DNA of 7,290 bases from Cyrtobacter comes (GTDB lineage: Bacteria; Pseudomonadota; Alphaproteobacteria; Rickettsiales; Midichloriaceae), in contig NZ_JARGYT010000065.1 of assembly GCF_034470605.1 (NCBI RefSeq), positions 1 to 7,290 on the forward strand, in the 5' to 3' direction. Below the pieces are notes generated by a model that saw nothing but the letters and a program-made list of their open reading frames with translations, was not told the origin of the DNA and did no database searches. The translations under genes and the position numbers were made by a program. Every line of letters starts with the position of its first letter. Position 1 is the stretch's first letter. Below, piece by piece: positions 1-6,003 of this stretch.

Positions 1-264
1 TTTTTATAACCAATCCCTAGACGCTTTATTGCATACTTAATACATGACTCAATTATTCCTAATCTTTTAGCATGGCTATCTGGATGATCCAATATATCTC
101 GTATTAATGCTTCTTTACTGAGCTTTTCCACGGTTTATTCCTAGTTTTCTGAGGCTCTATCGCCTTCTTCCATCTACTTTAGGTTCTAATAGATATGTAG
201 AAACTTAGATCTTCATATCTTCTGCATGTAATTTCATTACTTTCTTTCGAAATTGTAATGTCAT
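1..264 (-). pseudogene. IS630-family transposase, N-terminal part, decayed and cut by the window edge
   Basis: This is the remnant of a transposase that would have cut and joined an IS630/Tc1-type element at TA sites. Reading leftward from an ATG at 264-262, the first residues are MTLQFRKKVMKLHAEDMKI, a typical start for the helix-turn-helix region, followed at once by an in-frame TAA. The same frame then gives LLEPKVDGRR, the linker after the first HTH, and a TAG. From 131 to 1, in a different frame, runs a clean stretch of 43 codons (EKLSKEALIRDILDHPDSHA, then KRLG and a second HTH ending CIKYAIKRLGIGYK) that matches the second DNA-binding half of IS630 proteins. The gene therefore has stops, a frameshift and probably a missing piece of about 20 codons where the recognition helix of HTH1 should be. 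The DDE catalytic domain would lie left of the window. The family call rests on recognising the motifs; the GTG at 131-129 could at best start a truncated protein. Confidence 0.75.
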
Positions 265-317
265 TTTATACTATCTTAGCTATACCTACATTATTGAAAA
301 ATATATAAACAAGATTA

Positions 318-364
318 ATATGTGATAAGGCCACATATCAAAAGAATTGTTTAACAAATTCTTT
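318..364. repeat. Two tandem stem-loops
   Basis: ATATGTG at 318-324 pairs perfectly with CACATAT at 332-338 across a 7-base loop. Only two bases further on, AAAGAATT at 341-348 pairs perfectly with AATTCTTT at 357-364 across an 8-base loop. Both stems are mostly A-T pairs. No T-run follows on the plus strand (the next bases are AAAAATT), so on the minus strand the second hairpin is preceded by a T-rich stretch rather than followed by one. They lie beyond the start of the IS630 remnant and may be old insertion-sequence ends or fold-back junk; a function is not shown. Confidence 0.5.
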
Positions 365-468
365 AAAAATTAGATAACTGTAATTACTAAAGTGAAGAAA
401 AATATATTCATGAATGTCAAAGATAAATTATAGAGACAATCTTTTTATCTATAAAATCAATAAATGAT

Positions 469-497
469 TTGACACATCTATTAGCGAGACTTATAAA
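469..497 (+). promoter_or_regulatory. Near-consensus sigma70 promoter without a recognisable gene
   Basis: A perfect -35 box TTGACA (469-474) is followed after exactly 17 bases by TATAAA (492-497), one base away from the -10 consensus. Transcription would start near 504 and run rightward into sequence with no intact gene. It is the best promoter match that I found in the window. It could drive a small RNA, a lost gene, or nothing; with this base composition -10 boxes are common by chance, but a perfect -35 at ideal spacing is less so. Confidence 0.5.
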
Positions 498-509
498 TTA
501 CCAATTCAA

Positions 510-530
510 GACCGATAAATCGTCTTTTTT
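510..530 (+). terminator. Weak hairpin with T6 run
   Basis: GA-CGA (with one bulged C) at 510-516 can pair with TCGTC at 519-524, closing a small loop, and is followed by six Ts (525-530). This is the form of an intrinsic terminator, but the stem is short. It begins only a few bases after the transcription start predicted from the promoter at 469-497, so either that promoter gives a very short or attenuated RNA, or the hairpin belongs to something else. Confidence 0.3.
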
Positions 531-786
531 ACTCAATTTTATCTTAAGCTTAAATACAGTTCGGGTTAACTATGAGTAAATCTATATAGAGTCGTTAACA
601 AAATAATTTAACAAGGACGATGAAGCTAGGTAGCACTTGGTCCAGTTTGTCAAACCTCATCCATTTTGTTTTACTTTATAGTACTTCTATCCCAGCATAC
701 TTTCACCACAGTATCTAGAAATATACATGTTAGTGATATAATAGGATCCCACTATCTTTGTATCCTGATAACTAAGAAGTGTTTCA

Positions 787-858
787 ATGTATATAGCAGT
801 TTTATTTGTGGTGGCGATATTTACTTCTTGTATTACAGCTTATGCTAACTCAGCTTAA
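787..858 (+). pseudogene. Possible relic of an exported-protein gene: signal peptide followed by a stop
   Basis: A 23-codon reading starts MYIAVLFVVAIFTSCITAYA and ends NSA before TAA. The short start, a hydrophobic run of about ten residues and an AYA motif before a small residue are what a Sec signal peptide with a signal peptidase I site looks like, and the AYA site resembles the AYA-SD site of the porin at 1188-2552. There is no visible mature domain: the next in-frame codons meet stops at once. No good ribosome site precedes the ATG. It may be the stump of an outer-membrane protein gene or a chance hydrophobic run in AT-rich DNA. Confidence 0.25.
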
Positions 859-1123
859 ATAAGTATAAATTCAGAACATATTTGACCTAAGCGATATGAT
901 TTTTTGTATATTATTTTCTACCTTCCATTCAAATCACTTGTGTAGCTTTTTGAAATCTATCCATTCGATGCCAACAATATATAATTCAACATTTATCCCG
1001 ATTCTTACAATATGAGGCCTACTTAGTAAATTTTGCCTACCTCACATTTGGATATTTCTCTTTGAATTATAAGACTATTGCACATAATCTTATATGATAC
1101 TGGATATCAAAGTACACTTTTTG

Positions 1124-1156
1124 GGGGCAAAAACAACATTTTGATTATTTTGCCCC
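1124..1156. terminator. Nine-base inverted repeat just downstream of the porin gene
   Basis: GGGGCAAAA (1124-1132) pairs perfectly with TTTTGCCCC (1148-1156) over a 15-base loop. Read on the minus strand it begins about 32 bases after the porin stop codon, where a transcription terminator or 3'-end-protecting stem is expected. The G-C clamp stands out in this AT-rich surrounding. There is no T-run after the second arm on the minus strand (CAAAAAG follows), so it is not a textbook intrinsic terminator; on the plus strand CATACAC follows, which is no better. Confidence 0.45.
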
Positions 1157-1187
1157 ATACACTCTTTCTCAGAGCTGCGCCTCTATA

Positions 1188-2552
1188 TTAAAATTTAAAC
1201 TTGAGTCCAGCAAGTAGCACAATTGACTTAGAAAGATTTACGCTATCCCTTTTATCGTCATCTTTATCTTTATAGTAAGATATACTGACCCCTTCTAAAT
1301 ATAGAGAAGTGTTTTCCGTGATGTTATAATCCACTCCCAGGGCGATAGAGCGGAATTTATTTTTTCCAGGATTTTCTTCTTTTTTGAGCAGACCAATCTT
1401 ATCACCGTATGAATAGGTAGTAGGTATACCGGATGCACTTGAGTTCATGTAAGTCGCACTGAGAGAAACGTGGTCGTTATATTTGAATTTTGCTCCCAAT
1501 GTCCAGAAATAATTTGAATTACCATCACCCGCATCATATTCATTCGTCTTATCTACTCTAGCACCAGTAGCACCATCACGAGATTCTACTTTCTTTATAG
1601 TACCAGAATTACCAAGATATGTGAAAGAAGCGCAAAGAGTAAGTGGATCATAAACCTCAGCAAGAGCACCAAGGCTAAAAGCTAAATTACTGTTTCTTTC
1701 AACGAAAAAGGCGTTTGCTTGTTGTTTATCAAGAAGCATTAGCTCTTTAGGAGCGGCATACTCTGCTGTGAGTAGAATAGAAAAAGGTATAGCTGTATCA
1801 TCTTTTTTAAACCTTACACCAGCTGCGATACCATTTGTATAACCACTACCCGTGCTATAGTTTACAAGATTAACGCTATCCTCTGCAACCTGAGAGCTTA
1901 TATTACCTTTTATATCTGTATCTGGTATATAAGTAAGTGCCGCAGTAATACCATTATATGCTTGCGATACGTAGCTTAATTTTAAACTCTTACTATTTGA
2001 GTAAACAACAGTTGAGACATCACCTAGAAATGCACTAGAAATATCAACTTTATGTTCAGGGACAGGGCTAAATAATGCCTTGTTTCTAATAAAATCAAAA
2101 GCATCCCCATCTATCCCGCCAGTTGCACAAGCTAGCTGTGATGCATCAAGCTTAAGATCATCTTTGAAGCCAGCAGCGTTTCCAGCCATAATCTTACCAA
2201 GAGATTTGGATTTAAAATATATACCATTCTTGTTCTTTATAGAGGATGTGCTATTCTTATTGCCCGCTGTATCTATATCTAGTTTTATAAAAGCCCCATA
2301 CTCAACATCATCTTCAGAGACATTATATATAGCTTTTAAGCTAGGTTTTACATATGGTACAAAATTATTCAATTTTTTAGACGTTTCATCTAAGTTTATA
2401 TAATCAAATTTTTTCTCCTCGTTTGTTAAGAAGCAAGATCCAACATCTATCTCCCCCTCAAATTTTAGGCTAGAAGGAATTTTACTATCACTTGCATAAG
2501 CTTGTGAAGCTCCGATTAATAAAAACAGAAAAATAGGCGAAATACCTTTCAT
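1188..2552 (-). CDS. Porin-like outer-membrane beta-barrel protein
   Basis: A 454-residue exported protein, most like the alphaproteobacterial general porins (Porin_4/OmpC-type superfamily) that let small solutes diffuse through the outer membrane. The start MKGISPIFLFLLIGASQAYA is a clear signal peptide with cleavage expected after A20 (AYA-SD). The mature part has porin-type alternation of polar and aromatic or aliphatic residues, strand pairs such as GIYFKSKSLGKIMAGN (about 110-125), a YVSQAYNGITAALTYIPDTD segment (about 194-213) resembling the porin strand that contains SYTPDT, and it ends in the sequence GLKFKF with a C-terminal phenylalanine, the signal used by the BAM assembly machinery. 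Cysteines at 40, 142 and 307 are unusual in a porin. No Shine-Dalgarno site precedes the ATG. It stands alone, with a candidate promoter upstream and a hairpin downstream. An OmpP1/FadL-type transporter is a less likely alternative, as I do not see the usual FadL N-terminal motif. Confidence 0.75.
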   Translation of the reverse strand: MKGISPIFLFLLIGASQAYASDSKIPSSLKFEGEIDVGSCFLTNEEKKFDYINLDETSKKLNNFVPYVKPSLKAIYNVSEDDVEYGAFIKLDIDTAGNKNSTSSIKNKNGIYFKSKSLGKIMAGNAAGFKDDLKLDASQLACATGGIDGDAFDFIRNKALFSPVPEHKVDISSAFLGDVSTVVYSNSKSLKLSYVSQAYNGITAALTYIPDTDIKGNISSQVAEDSVNLVNYSTGSGYTNGIAAGVRFKKDDTAIPFSILLTAEYAAPKELMLLDKQQANAFFVERNSNLAFSLGALAEVYDPLTLCASFTYLGNSGTIKKVESRDGATGARVDKTNEYDAGDGNSNYFWTLGAKFKYNDHVSLSATYMNSSASGIPTTYSYGDKIGLLKKEENPGKNKFRSIALGVDYNITENTSLYLEGVSISYYKDKDDDKRDSVNLSKSIVLLAGLKFKF

Positions 2553-2609
2553 ATGTCTAAATAAATACTAAAAATGCGCAAGTCCAAGTGAACCAGTAGC
2601 ACTCGTGAT

Positions 2610-2636
2610 ATTATATTAATATTAATTCAATATCAA
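2610..2636 (-). promoter_or_regulatory. Candidate promoter of the porin gene
   Basis: On the minus strand TTGATA (2636-2631) is followed by a perfect -10 box TATAAT (2615-2610) about 58 bases ahead of the porin ATG. The 15-base spacing is short by two; an alternative -35, TTATTG, would give 18. The position fits a leader of about 50 bases. In AT-rich DNA a TATAAT match is weak evidence on its own. Confidence 0.35.
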
Positions 2637-2684
2637 TAACCGCTCGTTTTTAGCCTAGTGATGGTAATTTATATAAAATATAAA

Positions 2685-2707
2685 TCTGATCTTAGGCTAA
2701 GATTAGA
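2685..2707. terminator. 23-base palindrome, possible rnhB terminator
   Basis: TCTGATCTTAG (2685-2695) and CTAAGATTAGA (2697-2707) are complementary over 11 positions, one of them a G-T pair, around a single central G. Read on the minus strand it lies about 275 bases past the rnhB stop and is followed by TTTATATTTTATA, a broken T-rich tail, so it could end rnhB transcription. The perfect inner dyad ATCTTAG-G-CTAAGAT could equally be a protein-binding site. Neither role is proven. Confidence 0.35.
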
Positions 2708-2981
2708 AAATTCAATGAATTACATTATATTTAACTGGATAAAATTATGTGTTTTTATATCTCTAATCATAATTTAAAATATAAAATATTCTTGAAGATT
2801 TTTGCATAGCTGCAGAAAGGCATGGCTATAAGATTTCATAACCTTAAATGGCTTCATGTTAATATTTCTGATCAATACATAACCAGATACAAAAGGCGTT
2901 AAAAGACGATTTATAGAACAACCAGTTGAGTAATAATCACCAGCTTATCTTATAATATTGAGATTTTATAATCCATCTAGC

Positions 2982-3554
2982 TCATTGCGAAATAACAATC
3001 TTTTTGCAAAAAGATACTCTATGATATTTTGTTAATCCATTCTTAATAATGGCATTGATATGCTCTTTTGTGCCGTAACCACTATTTTTACTCCAGTAAT
3101 ATTCTGGATATACTGTACATAGAGAAGACATAAGATCATCCCTATAATCCTTCGCTATAATAGATGCCGCTGATATAGATTCCACTATTGAATCACCCTT
3201 TACTATAACATCTGAATTTAACTGAGGATAATATTTTAATGGGTTTTGATTACCATCTATTAATATTTTCTTTGCAGAGTAATTATGTATGCCAAAGATA
3301 GCTCTTCTCATAGCCAGCATTGTGGCACCCAGTATATTATGCTGCTCTATCTCCTCAACCGAAGCTTCGCCTATTGAGTACTCACAAGAATTCTTTAAAA
3401 TTCTTGCAAAATATTGTATATTTTTTTTGCTGAGAGCCTTTGAGTCTTTAATTGTAGGTATTGGCGCTGTAAGTACTACAGCTACCGCTACAACAGGACC
3501 TGCCAACGGCCCTCTTCCAACTTCATCCACCCCTATTATTTGTGTGTAAATCAT
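2982..3554 (-). CDS. rnhB: Ribonuclease HII
   Basis: This cytoplasmic enzyme nicks DNA-RNA hybrids 5' of ribonucleotides, starting repair of single ribonucleotides left in DNA and helping remove RNA primers. The 190-residue protein is full length (the E. coli enzyme has 198). The family landmarks are in order: GVDEVGRGPLAGPVVAVAV at about 8-26 with the catalytic D10 and E11, DSKALSKK at 37-44, NILGATMLAMRRA at 73-85, ILIDGNQNP with catalytic D100, VKGDSIVESISAASIIAKDY with catalytic D121, the GYGTKEH segment near 159, and a closing YHRVSF. The start is fixed because the active-site motif begins at residue 8. Its ATG overlaps the ATG of the divergent thiol reductase gene (CATG at 3552-3555), so its promoter must lie inside that gene; no Shine-Dalgarno site is visible, and a TATTAT box lies a short distance upstream. 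Confidence 0.96.
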   Translation of the reverse strand: MIYTQIIGVDEVGRGPLAGPVVAVAVVLTAPIPTIKDSKALSKKNIQYFARILKNSCEYSIGEASVEEIEQHNILGATMLAMRRAIFGIHNYSAKKILIDGNQNPLKYYPQLNSDVIVKGDSIVESISAASIIAKDYRDDLMSSLCTVYPEYYWSKNSGYGTKEHINAIIKNGLTKYHRVSFCKKIVISQ

Positions 3555-5241
3555 GCAAAACGCACCAAGAATAATACACGTACTACTATTACTACTTTTT
3601 ATTGTGGCGCAAAACGCCTCATCTCAAGAACAAAGTGCTCAAAACCCACTTGTCCTTAGCATAGATCATTTATATAACAAGGCCATTGTAAAATTTAAAA
3701 TAAAAGAAGGTTGGAAACTACACGGGCCTTCTAAAAGCAGTATAGGCAAGCCGTTACTAATAAATGTAATTAAAACGTTTAATATAAAAAATTATAGAAT
3801 CTACTTTCCGCTAGAACAGAAGGGAGTAGATGAAAGTAGTGGAAATGCTACAAATTACTATTTTTACCAAAATTTTGTAGAGATACCATTATTAATAGAG
3901 CCTGAAGATATAAGCAAACCAGTAAGCTTTAAAATTGCTGTAGAGGCAAGTGCGTGCGGTGAGGAATGCGTGCTTATGGATCAAGAGTTATCTTATGAAT
4001 TTATAGTAGATAATGTGGATGAATTTAAAGAAGAACTCCATTTGGCTAATATATTAGCCATGTGCATGTTTAGCATTATTGGCGGGGTTATGCTTAATTT
4101 TATGCCATGTGTTTTACCTGTCTTATCATTAAAAATTATTTCCATCATTAAGAAAAGTGGAAAAAAGGCACGCGAAATTAGGTATCACTTACTTGGTATT
4201 ATATCTGGAATTCTATTCATTTTTATAATAAATGCGCTCATAATTGCCATCCTAAGACATGCTGGCCAATTTGCAGGTTGGGGTATGCATTTTCAGAATA
4301 AATATTTCTTAATTTTTCTTATATCCTCTATAGTCCTGTTTGCGAATAGTTTACTCGGGGTATTTCCAATAAATTTACCACCTTTTATAGGAAATAGAAT
4401 TGATAACCTATTTCATAGTACAGGTGGATATTTAAGTGATTTTTTATATGGGGTATTTGGTACATTGCTCGCAACTTCATGCACAGCACCAATTCTATCA
4501 ACCTCTCTAGTATTCACGCTTTCACAAAATATATATGTGATATTCTGCATATATTTATGCATAGGTTTAGGGATGGCTTTTCCATATTTATTGCTTTTTA
4601 TATCACCAAGTCTGATTAAGCTTATTCCAAAACCAGGGCCATGGATGATAAAGATCAAAAAATTCTTTGCGATTTTAATGCTGTTAACTGCTATATGGTT
4701 AATACCAGTGCTACAAAGACACATTGGATGGGGTGGCATTGCAACATTCGTTGCCTTACTTTCTATTATAACCCTGTTAACTTCTTCAAAACGCACAGAT
4801 AAAAGATATTTGGTATCAGCCGCCTTTTTTATATTCACTATTGCTTTAGTCGTTCCGCGAGAAGATGTAGATACAAAGATTTCAAATAAGTATTGGCAAG
4901 AATTTTCATTAGAGAGCTTAAATAAAAATATTACCAAAGGGAAAACTGTATTAGTAGATATTACGGCAGATTGGTGCCTAACATGCAAATACAACTCAAA
5001 CAGGGTATTTACAGACGATTTCCTCAAAATGCTTAAAGAAGAGAGAGGCGTTATTCTTTTAAGAGGAGATTATACGCTCAAATCAAAAGAAATTAGCAAA
5101 TTTTTGGCTTTAAATAACAAATTAGGCGTTCCATGTAATATACTTTATACTCCATGCAATAAAACTGGAGTATATTTCTCAGAGTTGCTTGCAAAACAAG
5201 AAATACTAGATGAGCTAGAAAAAAGTAAAAAGTGTGAATAA
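3553..5241 (+). CDS. DsbD/ScsB-type transmembrane thiol:disulfide reductase
   Basis: An inner-membrane protein expected to pass electrons from cytoplasmic thioredoxin to thiol proteins in the periplasm. The 562 residues divide into a signal peptide or first anchor (1-24, HVLLLLLFIVAQ); a periplasmic N-terminal domain (about 25-155) whose EASACGEEC supplies the cysteine pair C135 and C139; a membrane core of about eight segments (165-435) with NFMPCVLPVLSLK (C186) and LATSCTAPILS (C310), the two core cysteines, and KPGPWMIKIKKFF ahead of a further segment; and a C-terminal thioredoxin-like domain with VDITADWCLTCK (C475, C478) and the cis-proline loop GVPCNILY. All six cysteines of the relay are present. 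In most relatives the second core motif reads TPCTAP; here serine replaces the proline. Extra cysteines at 528, 535 and 561 are unusual. The ATG overlaps that of rnhB, and no Shine-Dalgarno is visible; TATTAT near 3534 is a possible -10. It could be called dsbD, but the ScsB subgroup fits about as well, so no symbol is given. Confidence 0.9.
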   Translation: MQNAPRIIHVLLLLLFIVAQNASSQEQSAQNPLVLSIDHLYNKAIVKFKIKEGWKLHGPSKSSIGKPLLINVIKTFNIKNYRIYFPLEQKGVDESSGNATNYYFYQNFVEIPLLIEPEDISKPVSFKIAVEASACGEECVLMDQELSYEFIVDNVDEFKEELHLANILAMCMFSIIGGVMLNFMPCVLPVLSLKIISIIKKSGKKAREIRYHLLGIISGILFIFIINALIIAILRHAGQFAGWGMHFQNKYFLIFLISSIVLFANSLLGVFPINLPPFIGNRIDNLFHSTGGYLSDFLYGVFGTLLATSCTAPILSTSLVFTLSQNIYVIFCIYLCIGLGMAFPYLLLFISPSLIKLIPKPGPWMIKIKKFFAILMLLTAIWLIPVLQRHIGWGGIATFVALLSIITLLTSSKRTDKRYLVSAAFFIFTIALVVPREDVDTKISNKYWQEFSLESLNKNITKGKTVLVDITADWCLTCKYNSNRVFTDDFLKMLKEERGVILLRGDYTLKSKEISKFLALNNKLGVPCNILYTPCNKTGVYFSELLAKQEILDELEKSKKCE

Positions 5242-5454
5242 ACAAGACGTGTTTACAGCCTATTTGTTAAGTATAAATTAATACATGCTAAATTCTTTTT
5301 GCACTAACCAACTTATTTGTTTAGTCACAATAAGAACTAGTTAAATCAGCTCCACAACTTTAGCCACCTCGATATAGGTGTAATATGAGTTTTATAATTA
5401 ACAATATTAGAGATCTTTAATTTATTCTAATAATTTACTGAATTTATAAAATTA
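5242..5454. other. Intergenic region between the thiol reductase gene and tRNA-Gly
   Basis: About 210 bases with no gene that I can recognise. Only small stems are visible, such as CACCT/AGGTG at 5365-5380, with no T-run, so I cannot point to a terminator for the reductase gene, which converges on the tRNA. The minus-strand tail of the tRNA is A/T rich. Confidence 0.5.
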
Positions 5455-5528
5455 TGGAGCGGGCGGCGGGAATCGAACCCGCGTAGCTAGCTTGGAAGGC
5501 TAGGACTTTACCACTAAGCTACGCCCGC
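5455..5528 (-). tRNA. tRNA-Gly, anticodon TCC
   Basis: The minus strand folds as a full cloverleaf: acceptor GCGGGCG (5528-5522) with CGCCCGC (5465-5459), a D arm containing AGTGGTAA, anticodon stem CTAGC/GCTAG around the loop CTTCCAA, and T stem GCGGG/CCCGC around TTCGAAT. The anticodon TCC reads glycine codons GGA and GGG. The discriminator base is T and is followed directly by CCA in the DNA (5457-5455), so the 3' end is encoded rather than added. Length with CCA is 74. All stems pair, so it should be functional. A possible -10 TATATG ends ten bases upstream of the 5' end. Confidence 0.97.
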
Positions 5529-5538
5529 ACTTGAATTT

Positions 5539-5567
5539 CATATACAAGTGCGTAATAAAAACGCGAA
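5539..5567 (-). promoter_or_regulatory. Weak promoter candidate for tRNA-Gly
   Basis: On the minus strand TTCGCG (5567-5562) is followed after 17 bases by TATATG, ending ten bases before the tRNA 5' end. The -35 is poor and the -10 is moderate. The position suits a stable-RNA promoter, but in this AT-rich sequence such a match is not strong. Confidence 0.25.
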
Positions 5568-5828
5568 CCAAAACCTATATCAGCTGCTGCAATTTTACAA
5601 GGTGAATTCTAAAACATTTTTGCTAACTCTGCAAATTGTATAGCCAATTGTATAATAAATTAATCTCTGGATAAAAAGTGGTGTGGTTATAAGATGATGC
5701 TTTAATTATATACTGCACTATTTGAAAATTATCTAAAGATAAAAAATATGCCAAAATTAACACTTTCAACCGTATTGTGTATAGCAGTACATATTGTTAG
5801 CATTTAGTGGATTACTAATCATATCGCG

Positions 5829-5957
5829 ATGAAAAATATTTCTTTTATTTTAGTTTTTATGGGCATACTACTTCTTGCATCCTGTGCAAATGATCCAGAA
5901 AACTATGATCTGAAAAGTCCATGTATACCTAAAAAATCAACACTTAAGAAACGTTAA
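5829..5957 (+). CDS. Small lipoprotein, 42 residues
   Basis: The product begins MKNISFILVFMGILLLASC: a lysine-containing start, a hydrophobic run and the lipobox LASC, so C19 should be lipidated and become the N-terminus after signal peptidase II cleavage. The mature peptide is only 24 residues (C, ANDPENYDLKSPCIPKK, then a basic STLKKR tail) with a second cysteine at 32. A compact signal, lipobox and basic tail that ends in TAA make this far more gene-like than random AT-rich sequence. From memory, the YDLKSPC motif resembles short Rickettsia lipoproteins grouped under a domain of unknown function (DUF2706); I cannot verify this here. Its role is unknown. No Shine-Dalgarno site is seen. It converges on the portal gene, with 46 bases between the two stops. 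Confidence 0.75.
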   Translation: MKNISFILVFMGILLLASCANDPENYDLKSPCIPKKSTLKKR

Positions 5958-5974
5958 CATATGTTTATATAAAC
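5956..5974. repeat. Two overlapping perfect palindromes between convergent genes
   Basis: AACATATGTT (5956-5965) and GTTTATATAAAC (5963-5974) are each perfect palindromes and share GTT. They lie at and just past the stop of the lipoprotein gene, facing the end of the portal gene. They might be protein-binding dyads or part of a bidirectional terminator, but all pairs are weak and no T-run follows; short AT palindromes are common by chance here. Confidence 0.3.
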
Positions 5975-6003
5975 CTAATCACACTAATAAATAGGTATAA
6001 TTA

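Larger units (their letters stand above)
265..1187. other. Gene-poor stretch, probably eroded sequence
   Basis: Over 900 bases lie between the broken transposase and the porin stop codon without a convincing gene. All frames on both strands hold only short runs, none of which I recognise. An open run at 666-848 (plus) with a TTG start has no ribosome site or motif and is probably chance. The supportable contents are listed separately: paired hairpins at 318-364, a promoter at 469-497, a hairpin with T-run at 510-530, a signal-peptide-like micro-ORF at 787-858 and a long inverted repeat at 1124-1156. A 32-codon reading from ATG 620 preceded by AAGGA also exists, but the spacing to the ATG is only two bases and the product is not recognisable. 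Confidence 0.6.
2553..2981. other. Intergenic stretch between rnhB and the porin gene
   Basis: About 430 bases with no recognisable gene; both flanking genes read leftward, so it is the 3' region of rnhB and the 5' region of the porin. It holds the porin promoter candidate (2610-2636) and a palindrome (2685-2707). A stop-free minus-strand run of some 55 codons covers much of 2750-2935 and contains an internal ATG giving 27 residues (MKPFKVMKSYSHAFLQLCKN and on); I do not recognise it and no ribosome site is visible, so I do not call it a gene. Confidence 0.55.

Noticed and set aside
629..660. TGGTCCAGTTTGTCAAACCTCA-like segment considered as an insertion-sequence end
   Set aside because: It has TG...CA ends and an internal GTTTG/CAAAC dyad, but no matching partner end or transposase fragment could be found in the window.
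620..718. 32-codon reading from ATG 620 (MKLGSTWSSLSNLIHFVLLY and on) preceded by AAGGA
   Set aside because: The AAGGA lies only two bases before the ATG, too close to work well, and the product matches nothing that I know.
666..848. Open run of 60 codons on the plus strand with a TTG start
   Set aside because: No ribosome site, no recognisable motif, odd composition rich in Y, C, S and I as expected from chance translation of AT-rich DNA.
265..1187. CRISPR array or phage defence island
   Set aside because: No regularly spaced direct repeats and no gene with defence-type motifs; the palindromes present are isolated.
2080..2403. Plus-strand open run inside the porin gene
   Set aside because: It is antisense to a well-supported porin reading frame and has no features of its own.
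3289..3549. Plus-strand open run opposite rnhB
   Set aside because: rnhB is unmistakable on the minus strand; this is its shadow.
4413..5027. Minus-strand open run of 204 codons inside the thiol reductase gene
   Set aside because: The plus-strand frame has the full set of DsbD-family motifs; the antisense run has none and reflects codon composition.
5623..5769. Minus-strand open run of 48 codons with a TTG start upstream of tRNA-Gly
   Set aside because: No recognisable motif or ribosome site; runs of this length without a stop are expected by chance, and the lipoprotein lies close by on the other strand.
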